Shown: positions 1 to 6,704 of the stretch, piece after piece
How positions within the stretch are numbered: position 1 is the stretch's first letter
How the letters are laid out: each line of letters starts with the position of its first letter
Source: Streptomyces sp. NRRL S-1022
Lineage (GTDB): Bacteria > Actinomycetota > Actinomycetes > Streptomycetales > Streptomycetaceae
Reading direction: 5' to 3'
Assembly (NCBI RefSeq): GCF_000720135.1
Contig: NZ_JOIU01000031.1
Coordinates: 18,927 to 82,926, forward strand
DNA length: 64,000 bases
The notes under the pieces: generated by a model
Database searches by the model: none
Told to the model about the DNA's origin: nothing
What the model saw: the letters and a program-made list of their open reading frames with translations, nothing else
Program-made: the position numbers and the translations under genes

Positions 1-1
1 C

Positions 2-103
2 CCGCGCTGGTTCGGCTTCCACGAGGTCTTCCACTCGTTCACGCTCGCCGCGTTCGTCGTCCACTACGTCGGCATCTCGCTGGTGGCGTACCAGCACGCG
101 TAA
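2..103 (+). CDS. Hemolysin III / PAQR-family membrane protein, C-terminal fragment
   Basis: Only the last 33 codons lie in the window; the gene begins before position 1 and ends at TAA 101-103. The visible residues start P-R-W-F-G-F-H-E-V-F-H and continue into a hydrophobic helix with H-Y-V, the signature of the last membrane segment of hemolysin III (YqfA/PAQR) proteins. The conserved histidines of this segment bind a metal in the family. These are integral membrane proteins of uncertain function, sometimes pore-forming. A perfect hairpin with a T-rich tail follows directly. Assignment rests on a short stretch but the motif is distinctive. Confidence 0.7.
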   Translation, partial: PRWFGFHEVFHSFTLAAFVVHYVGISLVAYQHA

Positions 104-124
104 CCCCGCTCGATCGGCTCCCCG

Positions 125-160
125 CGGCCACGGCTCGTCCGAGCCGTGGCCGTTTTCCGT
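125..160 (+). terminator. Rho-independent terminator after the hemolysin III gene
   Basis: A perfect 13-bp stem (125-137 pairs with 140-152, central TC) is followed by TTTTCCGTTT. It lies 22 bp after the stop codon of the upstream gene and reads on the plus strand. Confidence 0.8.
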
Positions 161-218
161 TTCCTGCGGCCGGCGCCGCGTCGGAGCAGCCCGGTGCCGC
201 CACGGCCGATGCCGGACA

Positions 219-860
219 ATGACCGGCATGACGCCCGCACGTTCCCCCCTCTCCCCCGCCGGCCGCCCCCAGCTGGGCCTGCGGGAACGCAAGAAGATCA
301 AGACCCGTGAGGCGATCCGCGCCGCGACCTACGCGCTGATCAAGGAACAGGGCTACGACGCCACGACGATCGAGCAGATCGCCGACCGGGCCGAGGTGTC
401 GCCGTCGACCGTCTTCCGCTACTTCCCGGCCAAGGAGGACATCGTCCTCACGGACGAGTACGACCCGCTGATGCTGGAGGAGCTGCGCGCCCGGCCCGCG
501 GAGGAGTCGTGGACGGACTCGGTGCGGTACGTGATGCACAAGGCCCTCGACGCGATGACGGCCGAGGACGCCGAGGTGGTCCGGGTGCGGGCGCGCCTCG
601 CCGTCCAGGTCCCCGCCGTGCGTTCCCGGATGGCCGAGAGCATGGCGGAGACCGGGCGCCTGCTCCGCGTGGCCCTCGCCGAGCGCTCCGGCCTGGCCCC
701 CGACGGCCTCGACGTGCGCGTGTACGTGACGGCCCTCGTCGGCGGACTGATGGAGGCCAACCTGACCTGGGCGGAGAACGGCTGCGAGGACGACCTCGGC
801 GCCATGGTGGACCGCGCCCTGGACGTCCTGGAGCACGGCCTCCCCCTCGGGAAACCCTGA
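219..860 (+). CDS. TetR/AcrR-family transcriptional regulator
   Basis: 213-aa protein of normal TetR length. After about 25 variable residues there is a typical TetR DNA-binding domain: R-E-R-K-K-I-K-T-R-E-A-I-R-A-A-T, then T-T-I-E-Q-I-A-D-R-A-E-V-S-P-S-T-V-F-R-Y-F-P-A-K-E-D, which is the helix-turn-helix and the F-R-Y-F-x-x-K-E signature. The C-terminal ligand domain is the MftR-like type often annotated in actinobacteria; its ligand cannot be predicted. An alternative ATG lies three codons downstream at 228, and neither start has a strong ribosome binding site. It is followed by a Mut7-C protein 33 bp downstream, so the two may be co-transcribed. Confidence 0.85.
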   Translation: MTGMTPARSPLSPAGRPQLGLRERKKIKTREAIRAATYALIKEQGYDATTIEQIADRAEVSPSTVFRYFPAKEDIVLTDEYDPLMLEELRARPAEESWTDSVRYVMHKALDAMTAEDAEVVRVRARLAVQVPAVRSRMAESMAETGRLLRVALAERSGLAPDGLDVRVYVTALVGGLMEANLTWAENGCEDDLGAMVDRALDVLEHGLPLGKP

Positions 861-893
861 GGCCGCGGCCCGCTCCCGTGACATCCTGACCGG

Positions 894-1616
894 GTGAACG
901 GTCCCGAGATCCACGTCGAGTTCGCCCCCGAGCTGGCCCTGTTCGTCCCGCGTGCGCCGCACCGGACACTCGTCACGGACGGCGTCTCGTCCCTCGGCCA
1001 CGTCGTCGAGTCCCTCGGGGTTCCGCTCACCGAGGTCGGCACGCTGGTCGTGAACGGCCGCGCGGTCCCGCCCTCGCACGTCCCCGCGGCGGCCGAGCGG
1101 ATCGTCGTCCGGCCGGTGGAGCGGCCCCAGCGGGTGCCCGGCGCGCCCCTCCGCTTCCTCCTCGACGTCCACCTCGGCACCCTGGCCCGCCGGCTGCGGC
1201 TGCTCGGCGTGGACACGGCGTACGAGTCGACGGACATCGGCGACCCGGCGCTCGCCGCCCGCTCGGCGGCCGAGAAGCGGGTCATGCTCAGCCGGGACCG
1301 GGGCCTGCTGCGCCGCCGGGAACTGTGGGCCGGCGCGTTCGTCTACAGCACCCGCCCCGACGACCAGCTCCACGACGTCCTCGACCGCTTCGCCCCCGAA
1401 CTGCGCCCCTGGACCCGCTGCACCGCCTGTAACGGCCTGCTGAAGGAGGCCACCAAGGAGGAGGTCGCCGACCAGCTCAAGGGCGGCACCCAGCGGTCGT
1501 ACGACGTCTTCGCCCAGTGCACGGCCTGCGGCCGGGCGTACTGGAAGGGCGCGCACCACGACCAGCTGGAGGCGGTCGTGGAACGAGCCCTGAGCATGCG
1601 CACCCGGAGCGGCTGA
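894..1616 (+). CDS. Mut7-C RNase-domain protein with N-terminal ubiquitin-like domain
   Basis: 240-aa protein with a GTG start. Residues 1-80 resemble the Mut7-C ubiquitin-like (ThiS/MoaD fold) domain. Residues from about 85 form a PIN-like Mut7-C domain with the acidic motif L-D-V-H-L-G-T-L-A-R-R-L-R and S-R-D-R-G-L-L. A zinc ribbon follows with two C-T-A-C knuckles about 40 residues apart. In this family the domain is predicted to be a metal-dependent RNase. The fusion of both domains is the standard bacterial architecture. It is convergent with the gene at 1654-3687, leaving only 37 bp between them. Confidence 0.8.
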   Translation: MNGPEIHVEFAPELALFVPRAPHRTLVTDGVSSLGHVVESLGVPLTEVGTLVVNGRAVPPSHVPAAAERIVVRPVERPQRVPGAPLRFLLDVHLGTLARRLRLLGVDTAYESTDIGDPALAARSAAEKRVMLSRDRGLLRRRELWAGAFVYSTRPDDQLHDVLDRFAPELRPWTRCTACNGLLKEATKEEVADQLKGGTQRSYDVFAQCTACGRAYWKGAHHDQLEAVVERALSMRTRSG

Positions 1617-1653
1617 GCACGCCGGTCCGGTCCTCGGCCGCGCCTGACCCGCG

Positions 1654-3687
1654 TCAGCGGGCGGTCAGCTTCTCCCGGAGGGCCGACGGGTCCGTCACCG
1701 GCAGGTCGCAGACGAAGCCGCGGCAGACGTACGCGGTCGGTGCACCGCCGACGAGTGTGCGGCCGGCGAGCAGCGGGAACTCGTCGCTGCCGGGGGTGCC
1801 GCAGGCGACGACGGCACCCGGGGCATCACCCAGCAGCGCCGTACGGTGCAGGGCCGCCGTCCGCTCGTCGGCCGGGTCCGGTCCGACGACCGCCACCTCG
1901 CGCGGACCGTCGAGCAGCGCCTCCGCGGCGGCCAGCCCCCACCCGATGAACCGGGGCACCCGCGGCCCGAGCGTCTTCACGATCCCCAGCGCCCGCTCGG
2001 CGGCGCTCCGGTGCGCCTCGGAGCCGGTGTGGGCCGCGTAGCCCAGCAGCGCGCCGGCCGCGGCGGTCCAGCCGGAGGGCGCCGCGTTGTCGGTGGGGTC
2101 CTGGGGCCGGCGGATGAGCTGCTCGGCGTCGGAGGCGGTGTCGAACAGGGCACCGGTCTCCGGGTCGGTGAAGCGGGCGAGGACCTGGTCGAGGAGCAGC
2201 CCGGCGAAGTCGAGCCAGACGCCCTCACCGGTCACGGAGGCGAGTGCGAGGAAGCCCTCGGCGACGTCGGCGTAGTCCTCCAGCACGCCGGCGTTGGGGC
2301 CGACCCGGCCGTCCTTGCTGGTGCGGGCGAGCCGGGCGTGTTCGTCGAGGTGGACGCGGACGAGCAGGTCGGCGGCGCCGACGGCGGCCTCGGTCAGGTC
2401 GGGCCGGCCGAAGTACGCGCCGGTCTCGGCGAGCGCGGCGACGGCGAGCCCGTTCCAGGCGGCGACGACCTTGTCGTCCCGGCCGGGCGCGGCCCGCCGC
2501 GCCCGGGCGTCGAGCAGCCTGCGCTTGACGGACTCGACCTTGTCGGCTTCGAAGACGCCTTCCGTCTGCGGGAGCTGGAGCACGGACTGCCCGTGCTCGA
2601 ACGTGCCCTCGTCGGTCACCCCGAAGTACTGGGCGGCGAGTTCGGCGTCCTCGCCGAGGACCTCGCGGAGCTGTCCGGGCGTCCACGCGTAGTACGCCCC
2701 TTCCACGTGCCGTCCGGTCCCGTCGTCGCTGTCGGCGTCGAGCGCGGAGGCGAACCCTCCCTCCGGGGTGCGCAGTTCGCGGACGAGGAAGTCGGCGGTC
2801 TCCAGCGCGACGCGCCGGGCGAGATCCGATCCGGTGGCCCGCCACAGGTGCGCGTACACCCGGCACAGCAGGGCGTTGTCGTACAGCATCTTCTCGAAGT
2901 GCGGCACGATCCAGTCACGGTCGACGGAGTACCGGGCGAACCCGCCGCCGAGCTGGTCGTAGATACCGCCCCGGGCCATCCGCTCGCACGTGTCCTGGGC
3001 CATCTGCAGCGCGCCCTCGGCGCCGGTGCGGGCATGGTGCCGCAGCAGGAACTCCAGCACCATGGACGGCGGGAACTTGGGCGCGCCGCCGAATCCGCCG
3101 CGCTGCGGGTCGTACTCGCGGGTGAGGCCGAGGAGGGCCTGGGCGAGTTCCTGCTCGCCGGGCGCCTCCGCGGCCTGCCGGACGATCTCCCGCTGGGCCA
3201 GGTCGCGGACGATCTTCCCGGCGACCTCGCTGACCTCGTCGTGCCGGGTGGTCCAGGCCTGCTGGACGCCCTCCAGCACCTGCCGGAAGGACGGCATGCC
3301 GTGCCGCGGGGCGGGCGGGAAGTAGGTGCCGAAGTAGAACGGTTCCGCGTCGGGCGTGAGGAAGACGGTCATGGGCCACCCGCCCTGCCCGGTGGCGGCC
3401 TGTACGGCCTCCATGTAGACGGCGTCCACGTCGGGCCGCTCCTCGCGGTCGACCTTGACGCTGACGAAGTGCTCGTTGAGGTAGTCGGCGGTGGTCCGGT
3501 CCTCGAAGGACTCGTGCGCCATGACATGGCACCAGTGGCAGCTGCTGTACCCGACGCTCAGCAGCACGGGTTTGCCGGTCCTGCGGGCCTCCTCGAAGGC
3601 CTCGACGGACCACGGCCACCAGTCGACGGGGTTGTCGGCGTGCTGGAGCAGGTACGGGGACGTCTCATGGGCCAGTCGATTCGCCAT
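1654..3687 (-). CDS. Thioredoxin-domain protein of the YyaL/SSP411 (DUF255) family
   Basis: 677-aa protein starting [16 protein letters not shown], the conserved N-terminus of the family. The thioredoxin-like N-terminal domain carries C50-H-W-C53 in [12 protein letters not shown]. The remainder is an (alpha/alpha)6-barrel resembling N-acylglucosamine 2-epimerase or cellobiose-epimerase folds, with the conserved K-F-P-P-S-M and [17 protein letters not shown] motifs. The family is widespread and cytosolic with no settled function; a redox or metabolite-repair role is often suggested. Full length, no frameshift. It is the last core gene before the accessory cluster. Confidence 0.9.
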   Translation of the reverse strand: MANRLAHETSPYLLQHADNPVDWWPWSVEAFEEARRTGKPVLLSVGYSSCHWCHVMAHESFEDRTTADYLNEHFVSVKVDREERPDVDAVYMEAVQAATGQGGWPMTVFLTPDAEPFYFGTYFPPAPRHGMPSFRQVLEGVQQAWTTRHDEVSEVAGKIVRDLAQREIVRQAAEAPGEQELAQALLGLTREYDPQRGGFGGAPKFPPSMVLEFLLRHHARTGAEGALQMAQDTCERMARGGIYDQLGGGFARYSVDRDWIVPHFEKMLYDNALLCRVYAHLWRATGSDLARRVALETADFLVRELRTPEGGFASALDADSDDGTGRHVEGAYYAWTPGQLREVLGEDAELAAQYFGVTDEGTFEHGQSVLQLPQTEGVFEADKVESVKRRLLDARARRAAPGRDDKVVAAWNGLAVAALAETGAYFGRPDLTEAAVGAADLLVRVHLDEHARLARTSKDGRVGPNAGVLEDYADVAEGFLALASVTGEGVWLDFAGLLLDQVLARFTDPETGALFDTASDAEQLIRRPQDPTDNAAPSGWTAAAGALLGYAAHTGSEAHRSAAERALGIVKTLGPRVPRFIGWGLAAAEALLDGPREVAVVGPDPADERTAALHRTALLGDAPGAVVACGTPGSDEFPLLAGRTLVGGAPTAYVCRGFVCDLPVTDPSALREKLTAR

Positions 3688-3904
3688 ACCCCCATCCTGC
3701 CGCAGCCCGGCGCACCGGGGACGTCAGGCCCGGACGGCGACCTCGCGTTTCGCGACCGGCGGGCGCGGCGGTCCGGCCCTCCGGGGCGCGGGGCGGGAGG
3801 CGGGACCGGAACCACGCGAATCACCCCGGGCCGACGAATCGGGCGGCAGCCTGTGACCGGCCTGTAGGGCAACCTCTGGTCTTCCTCAAATTCCAGTCCA
3901 TGGT

Positions 3905-3948
3905 TTGACCTCCACGTCGGCGCAGACCATGATCGCTGGACCTCCACG
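3905..3948 (+). promoter_or_regulatory. Candidate promoter of the SARP gene with overlapping 10-bp direct repeats
   Basis: TTGACC (3905-3910) and CATGAT (3928-3933) are separated by 17 bp, a good match to a vegetative promoter, and predict a start near 3940, about 45 nt before the SARP start. The decamer GACCTCCACG occurs at 3907-3916, overlapping the -35 box, and again at 3939-3948 over the predicted start; the copies are 32 bp apart, about three helical turns. Such placement suits a regulator site, possibly autoregulation. The rest of the 3688-3904 intergenic sequence shows nothing clear. Confidence 0.45.
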
Positions 3949-3984
3949 GGGGAGGATGGGTAATCCGAACGGGGGTCGGGGGAC

Positions 3985-4782
3985 GTGAAATTCCTTATTC
4001 TTGGACCGGTTGAGATAGAGACTCAGGACGGTCGGCAGGTAGCGCCGAGGGCACTCAAGCTTCGTGCGCTTCTCGCTTATTTGTGCGCCCACAGCGGTGA
4101 AGTCGTATCGACCACCCGGCTCACCGAAGCCCTCTGGTCGGGCGCGCCGCCCAGAACGGCGCTGACCGCCCTGCACGTCTATGTGTCCAAGCTGCGGCAG
4201 TATCTCCAGTCGATCGGGCTGGATGCCGCCGCGGTGATAACGACACAGCCTCCCGGTTACCGATTCAACCTGGACGGCCACGACCTGGACCTGAAGCAGT
4301 TCGAGGAGATGGTGTCCCGGGCTACGGAACTGAACGCCCTGGGTTGCAAGGAAGAGGCCTCCGCCGCGCTGAACTCCGCGATGTCGCTGTGGCGCGGGCG
4401 GGCCGTCGACGACCTGCGTTCCATCTCGGCATTCGATGCCGTCGGACAGTGCCTGGACGAGCGGCAGACCTTCGCCCACACGCAGCGCTTCGAGATCGAA
4501 CTCGAACTCGGCAACCACAAGGCGATCATCGGTGAGATCCACTCGCTGATAGCCGAGCATCCGACCTGGGAGAGCCTCTACGAGTACCTCATGGTGGCGC
4601 TCTACCGGTCGGGCCGCACGGTGGAAGCCCTCGCCGCGTACGGACGGATCCGCAAGGCGATGGTCCAGGACCTGGGGGTGGAGCCGGGGCCCCGCGTGCA
4701 GCGTCTGCACCAGGCCGTCCTCTCCCACGACCCCACGCTCGGCCTCGGCCAGGACGCGGGCTACCTGAGACTCACCTCGTGA
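3985..4782 (+). CDS. SARP-family transcriptional activator of the cluster
   Basis: 265-aa protein, the usual length of a small Streptomyces antibiotic regulatory protein. GTG start after a G-rich Shine-Dalgarno region. Residues 1-95 form an OmpR-type winged helix (M-K-F-L-I-L-G-P-V-E, L-R-A-L-L-A-Y-L, the recognition segment A-L-H-V-Y-V-S-K-L-R-Q-Y-L, then P-P-G-Y-R-F). Residues 100-250 form the bacterial transcriptional activation domain, ending Y-G-R-I-R-K-A-M-V-Q-D-L-G-V-E-P-G-P. SARPs bind heptamer repeats at 11-bp steps placed 8 bp from the -10 box; precisely such sites occur upstream of the KS gene at 15799 and the ACP gene at 20933, so this is the likely direct activator of both operons. 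Early codons are noticeably less G/C-biased than in neighbouring genes. Confidence 0.93.
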   Translation: MKFLILGPVEIETQDGRQVAPRALKLRALLAYLCAHSGEVVSTTRLTEALWSGAPPRTALTALHVYVSKLRQYLQSIGLDAAAVITTQPPGYRFNLDGHDLDLKQFEEMVSRATELNALGCKEEASAALNSAMSLWRGRAVDDLRSISAFDAVGQCLDERQTFAHTQRFEIELELGNHKAIIGEIHSLIAEHPTWESLYEYLMVALYRSGRTVEALAAYGRIRKAMVQDLGVEPGPRVQRLHQAVLSHDPTLGLGQDAGYLRLTS

Positions 4783-4793
4783 CGGACCGCCGG

Positions 4794-4828
4794 TAGACAG
4801 TGTCCACTCACGTGATAGACACTGTCTA
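4794..4828. promoter_or_regulatory. Dual TetR-type operator
   Basis: TAGACACTGTCTA at 4816-4828 is a perfect 13-bp palindrome. TAGACAGTGTCCA at 4794-4806 matches the same palindrome at 11 of 13 positions. Their centres are 22 bp apart, two helical turns, as in classical TetR paired operators. Together they also form a 14-bp perfect inverted repeat (4791-4804 with 4818-4831). There is no T-run, which argues against a terminator. The right palindrome ends 12 bp before the ATG of a decayed TetR gene. Confidence 0.7.
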
Positions 4829-4840
4829 CCGGGAGGTGTC

Positions 4841-5140
4841 ATGGGCGATGCCCTGGGGGAGCAGCTGCCGGCGTGCGCCCTGCAGATCGTGTCGGAGGAC
4901 GGCGTCGAATCGGTCCCGCCGCGCGCCATCGGCCGTCGGGCAGGGGTTTCGCACACGTTGACGGTCCGGCGCGACCGCGCGGTCGCCGCGTGCGGAGCGG
5001 GCTCGACCGCGACGGAGCGGCTGCACGCGGCGGTGCTCGCCTACGTGGAGTTCGCGCCGGCCGCTGGAGGATGCTCTCGCCGCCGCTCCGAAAGCGTTCG
5101 GAATCGTTCCGGAACCCAAGAACCGACGGTCAGCGACATC
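4841..5140 (+). pseudogene. Decayed TetR-family regulator remnant
   Basis: From the ATG at 4841 the reading frame gives A-L-Q-I-V-S-E-D-G-V-E-S-V-P-P-R-A-I-G-R-R-A-G-V-S-H, which matches the first half of a TetR helix-turn-helix. The expected Y-R-H-F-x-x-K-E segment is absent. About 30 residues later A-T-E-R-L-H-A-A-V-L-A-Y-V-E-F-A resembles the core of a TetR ligand domain. Homology is then lost, and the next real gene starts at 5151 in another frame. A complete TetR protein of about 200 residues would not fit in the available 300 bp. I read this as an internally deleted, non-functional repressor gene whose operators remain. Confidence 0.55.
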
Positions 5141-5150
5141 AAGGAAAACA

Positions 5151-5822
5151 GTGCTGCTTCACTCTGTGGTGAGACTGGTGGCTGCCCCGCTGGTACGCCT
5201 TGTCTATCGGCCCGTGGTCGAGGGGAGGGAGAACGTCCCGCACAGCGGACCCGTCATTCTCGCCGCCAATCACCTCTCGTTCATCGACAGTGTCGTCATT
5301 CCCTTGGTGGCACCGCGTCCGGTCGCCTTCCTGGCAAAGGCGGAATACTTCCGGAAGAGAGGCGTCAAAGGCCGCATGACGGCGGCGGCGTTCGCGGCCC
5401 TCGGTGCGGTCCCCGTCGAACGCGGAACCCACCGCGCCGCAAAGGACTCCCTGGAGTTGGCGCGCCGCATACTGTCCGACGGAAAAGCCTTCGGAATCTA
5501 CCCGGAAGGCAGCAGGTCGCGTGACGGAAGGCTTTACCGTGGGCGCACGGGGGTGGCCTGGCTCGCTTTTTCCACAGGTGCTCCAGTCGTACCCGTCGCC
5601 CTCGTCGGCACGGACCGCATCCAACCTGTCGGGGCCCGGCTGCCTCGTATCAGGCGAATCACCGTGCGATTCGGTGAGCCATTGCGGCCCGCGAGCCCCG
5701 GTCCTTCGGTCCCTGCCGCGCAGGCCCGGCGAATGGCCACCGACGAGATCATGAGTGCCATTCAGGCCCTCTCCGGCCAGGAGGCAATTGCCTGTTACAA
5801 CGACATCGCGCCGGCCGCATGA
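5151..5822 (+). CDS. PlsC-type 1-acylglycerol-3-phosphate-like acyltransferase (first of two)
   Basis: 223-aa LPLAT-fold protein. The catalytic N-H-L-S-F-I-D box is at residues 40-46 (His41, Asp46) and the substrate-phosphate motif Y-P-E-G-S-R-S-R-D-G at 117-126. A hydrophobic N-terminus suggests association with the membrane face. The family transfers an acyl group from acyl-ACP or acyl-CoA to a hydroxyl (sometimes an amine) on a phosphate-bearing or lipid acceptor. GTG start chosen because AAGGAA lies 5-10 bases upstream. It overlaps the phosphopantetheinyl transferase gene by ATGA (5819-5822). A second, distinct copy lies at 20024-20698. In this cluster it probably loads a chain made by the local type II synthase onto the product, acceptor unknown. 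Confidence 0.88.
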   Translation: MLLHSVVRLVAAPLVRLVYRPVVEGRENVPHSGPVILAANHLSFIDSVVIPLVAPRPVAFLAKAEYFRKRGVKGRMTAAAFAALGAVPVERGTHRAAKDSLELARRILSDGKAFGIYPEGSRSRDGRLYRGRTGVAWLAFSTGAPVVPVALVGTDRIQPVGARLPRIRRITVRFGEPLRPASPGPSVPAAQARRMATDEIMSAIQALSGQEAIACYNDIAPAA

Positions 5823-6559
5823 CCGCGCCGCCCGGTGCTCCCACGACAACCCTGGCCAAAGCTCCGGAAGTGCTGCTGGGCGCGCCACGCGCCGACTCCT
5901 TCACGGCTTTCGGCCGTCGTGTGGACATCTGGGTGGCGGAGATCGGCGCTCCGCCCGGTGCCGGCCGCCTGCGGTCGGGGGAACTGCTCTCGCGTGCGGA
6001 CGCGGAGCGTGCGGCCCGGATCGCCGCCCCCGGCGGCCGGGCGCGGTTCACCGGGGGACGGGCACTCGCGCGCTGGGTGCTCGCCGTCCGCCTGGGTTGC
6101 CTTCCCGCCGAGGTTCCGATCGTCACCGGTCCGGGCGGACGGCCCGAACTGGCCGGCGGGGGCCGGTCACCGGCCCACGGACAGGCATCGGAACGAATCG
6201 ACTTCAACGTGTCGCACTCCGGGAACCAGGTCGCGGTCGTCCTGGCGCGCGGGCTGCGGGTCGGGATCGACATCGAGCGGGTCGTCGAGCGGGACAGTGC
6301 GGCCGACGTGGCGGACCGGGTGTTCTCCGTGGCGGAGCGAGAGCTGCTCAGGCGCACGCCGAGGGCTGCTTACCCGGCTCGCTGGTACCGGATCTGGACC
6401 ACTCGGGAAGCCTATGTGAAAGCGCGGGGCACAGGTCTGAGCGGCATCACGGCCGACCTGCCGGCGCTCGGCACGTCCTGGCTCGCCCACGGGGTGCGCG
6501 GCGTCCCACGGGACTACGCGGCCACCGCGGTGGCATGCCGCACGGACCCGCGGGTGTGA
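5819..6559 (+). CDS. Sfp-type 4'-phosphopantetheinyl transferase
   Basis: 246 aa, typical for Sfp-type enzymes, which move the phosphopantetheine arm of CoA onto a carrier-protein serine. Visible motifs: F-N-V-S-H-S-G (129-135), magnesium-binding G-I-D-I-E (149-153) and W-T-T-R-E-A-Y-V-K-A (193-202), which carries the catalytic Glu and Lys. Start ATG overlaps the stop of the acyltransferase by ATGA, so the two are translationally coupled. Its natural substrates are presumably the two ACPs of this cluster (18935 and 20933), each with Ser42 in a D-S-L motif. It converges with the FAD enzyme gene across a 145-bp gap. Confidence 0.92.
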   Translation: MTAPPGAPTTTLAKAPEVLLGAPRADSFTAFGRRVDIWVAEIGAPPGAGRLRSGELLSRADAERAARIAAPGGRARFTGGRALARWVLAVRLGCLPAEVPIVTGPGGRPELAGGGRSPAHGQASERIDFNVSHSGNQVAVVLARGLRVGIDIERVVERDSAADVADRVFSVAERELLRRTPRAAYPARWYRIWTTREAYVKARGTGLSGITADLPALGTSWLAHGVRGVPRDYAATAVACRTDPRV

Positions 6560-6704
6560 GGGAGAAGAGGCGTCGCGTGCCCTCGTCCGGTGCCTGCGAG
6601 CCCGGCGCACGAGCGCAGGCCGCCTCGCACGACGCGGTGGTGGCAGGGCGAGGAGGCGGCGGAGGACACGCGGTCCCCCGGTCGCCCCCGACCGTGCCGT
6701 GCCG

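Noticed and set aside
1846..3867. 673-codon plus-strand frame opposite the DUF255 gene
   Set aside because: Shadow of a well-conserved protein; no recognisable domain.
4791..4831. Terminator of the SARP gene
   Set aside because: The inverted repeat has no T-run and each arm is itself a TetR-type palindrome at two-turn spacing, better explained as operators. A dual role cannot be excluded.
4841..5524. Intact TetR gene of 227 codons
   Set aside because: The helix-turn-helix is incomplete, homology ends by about 5050, and the second half overlaps the acyltransferase gene, which has all its catalytic motifs.
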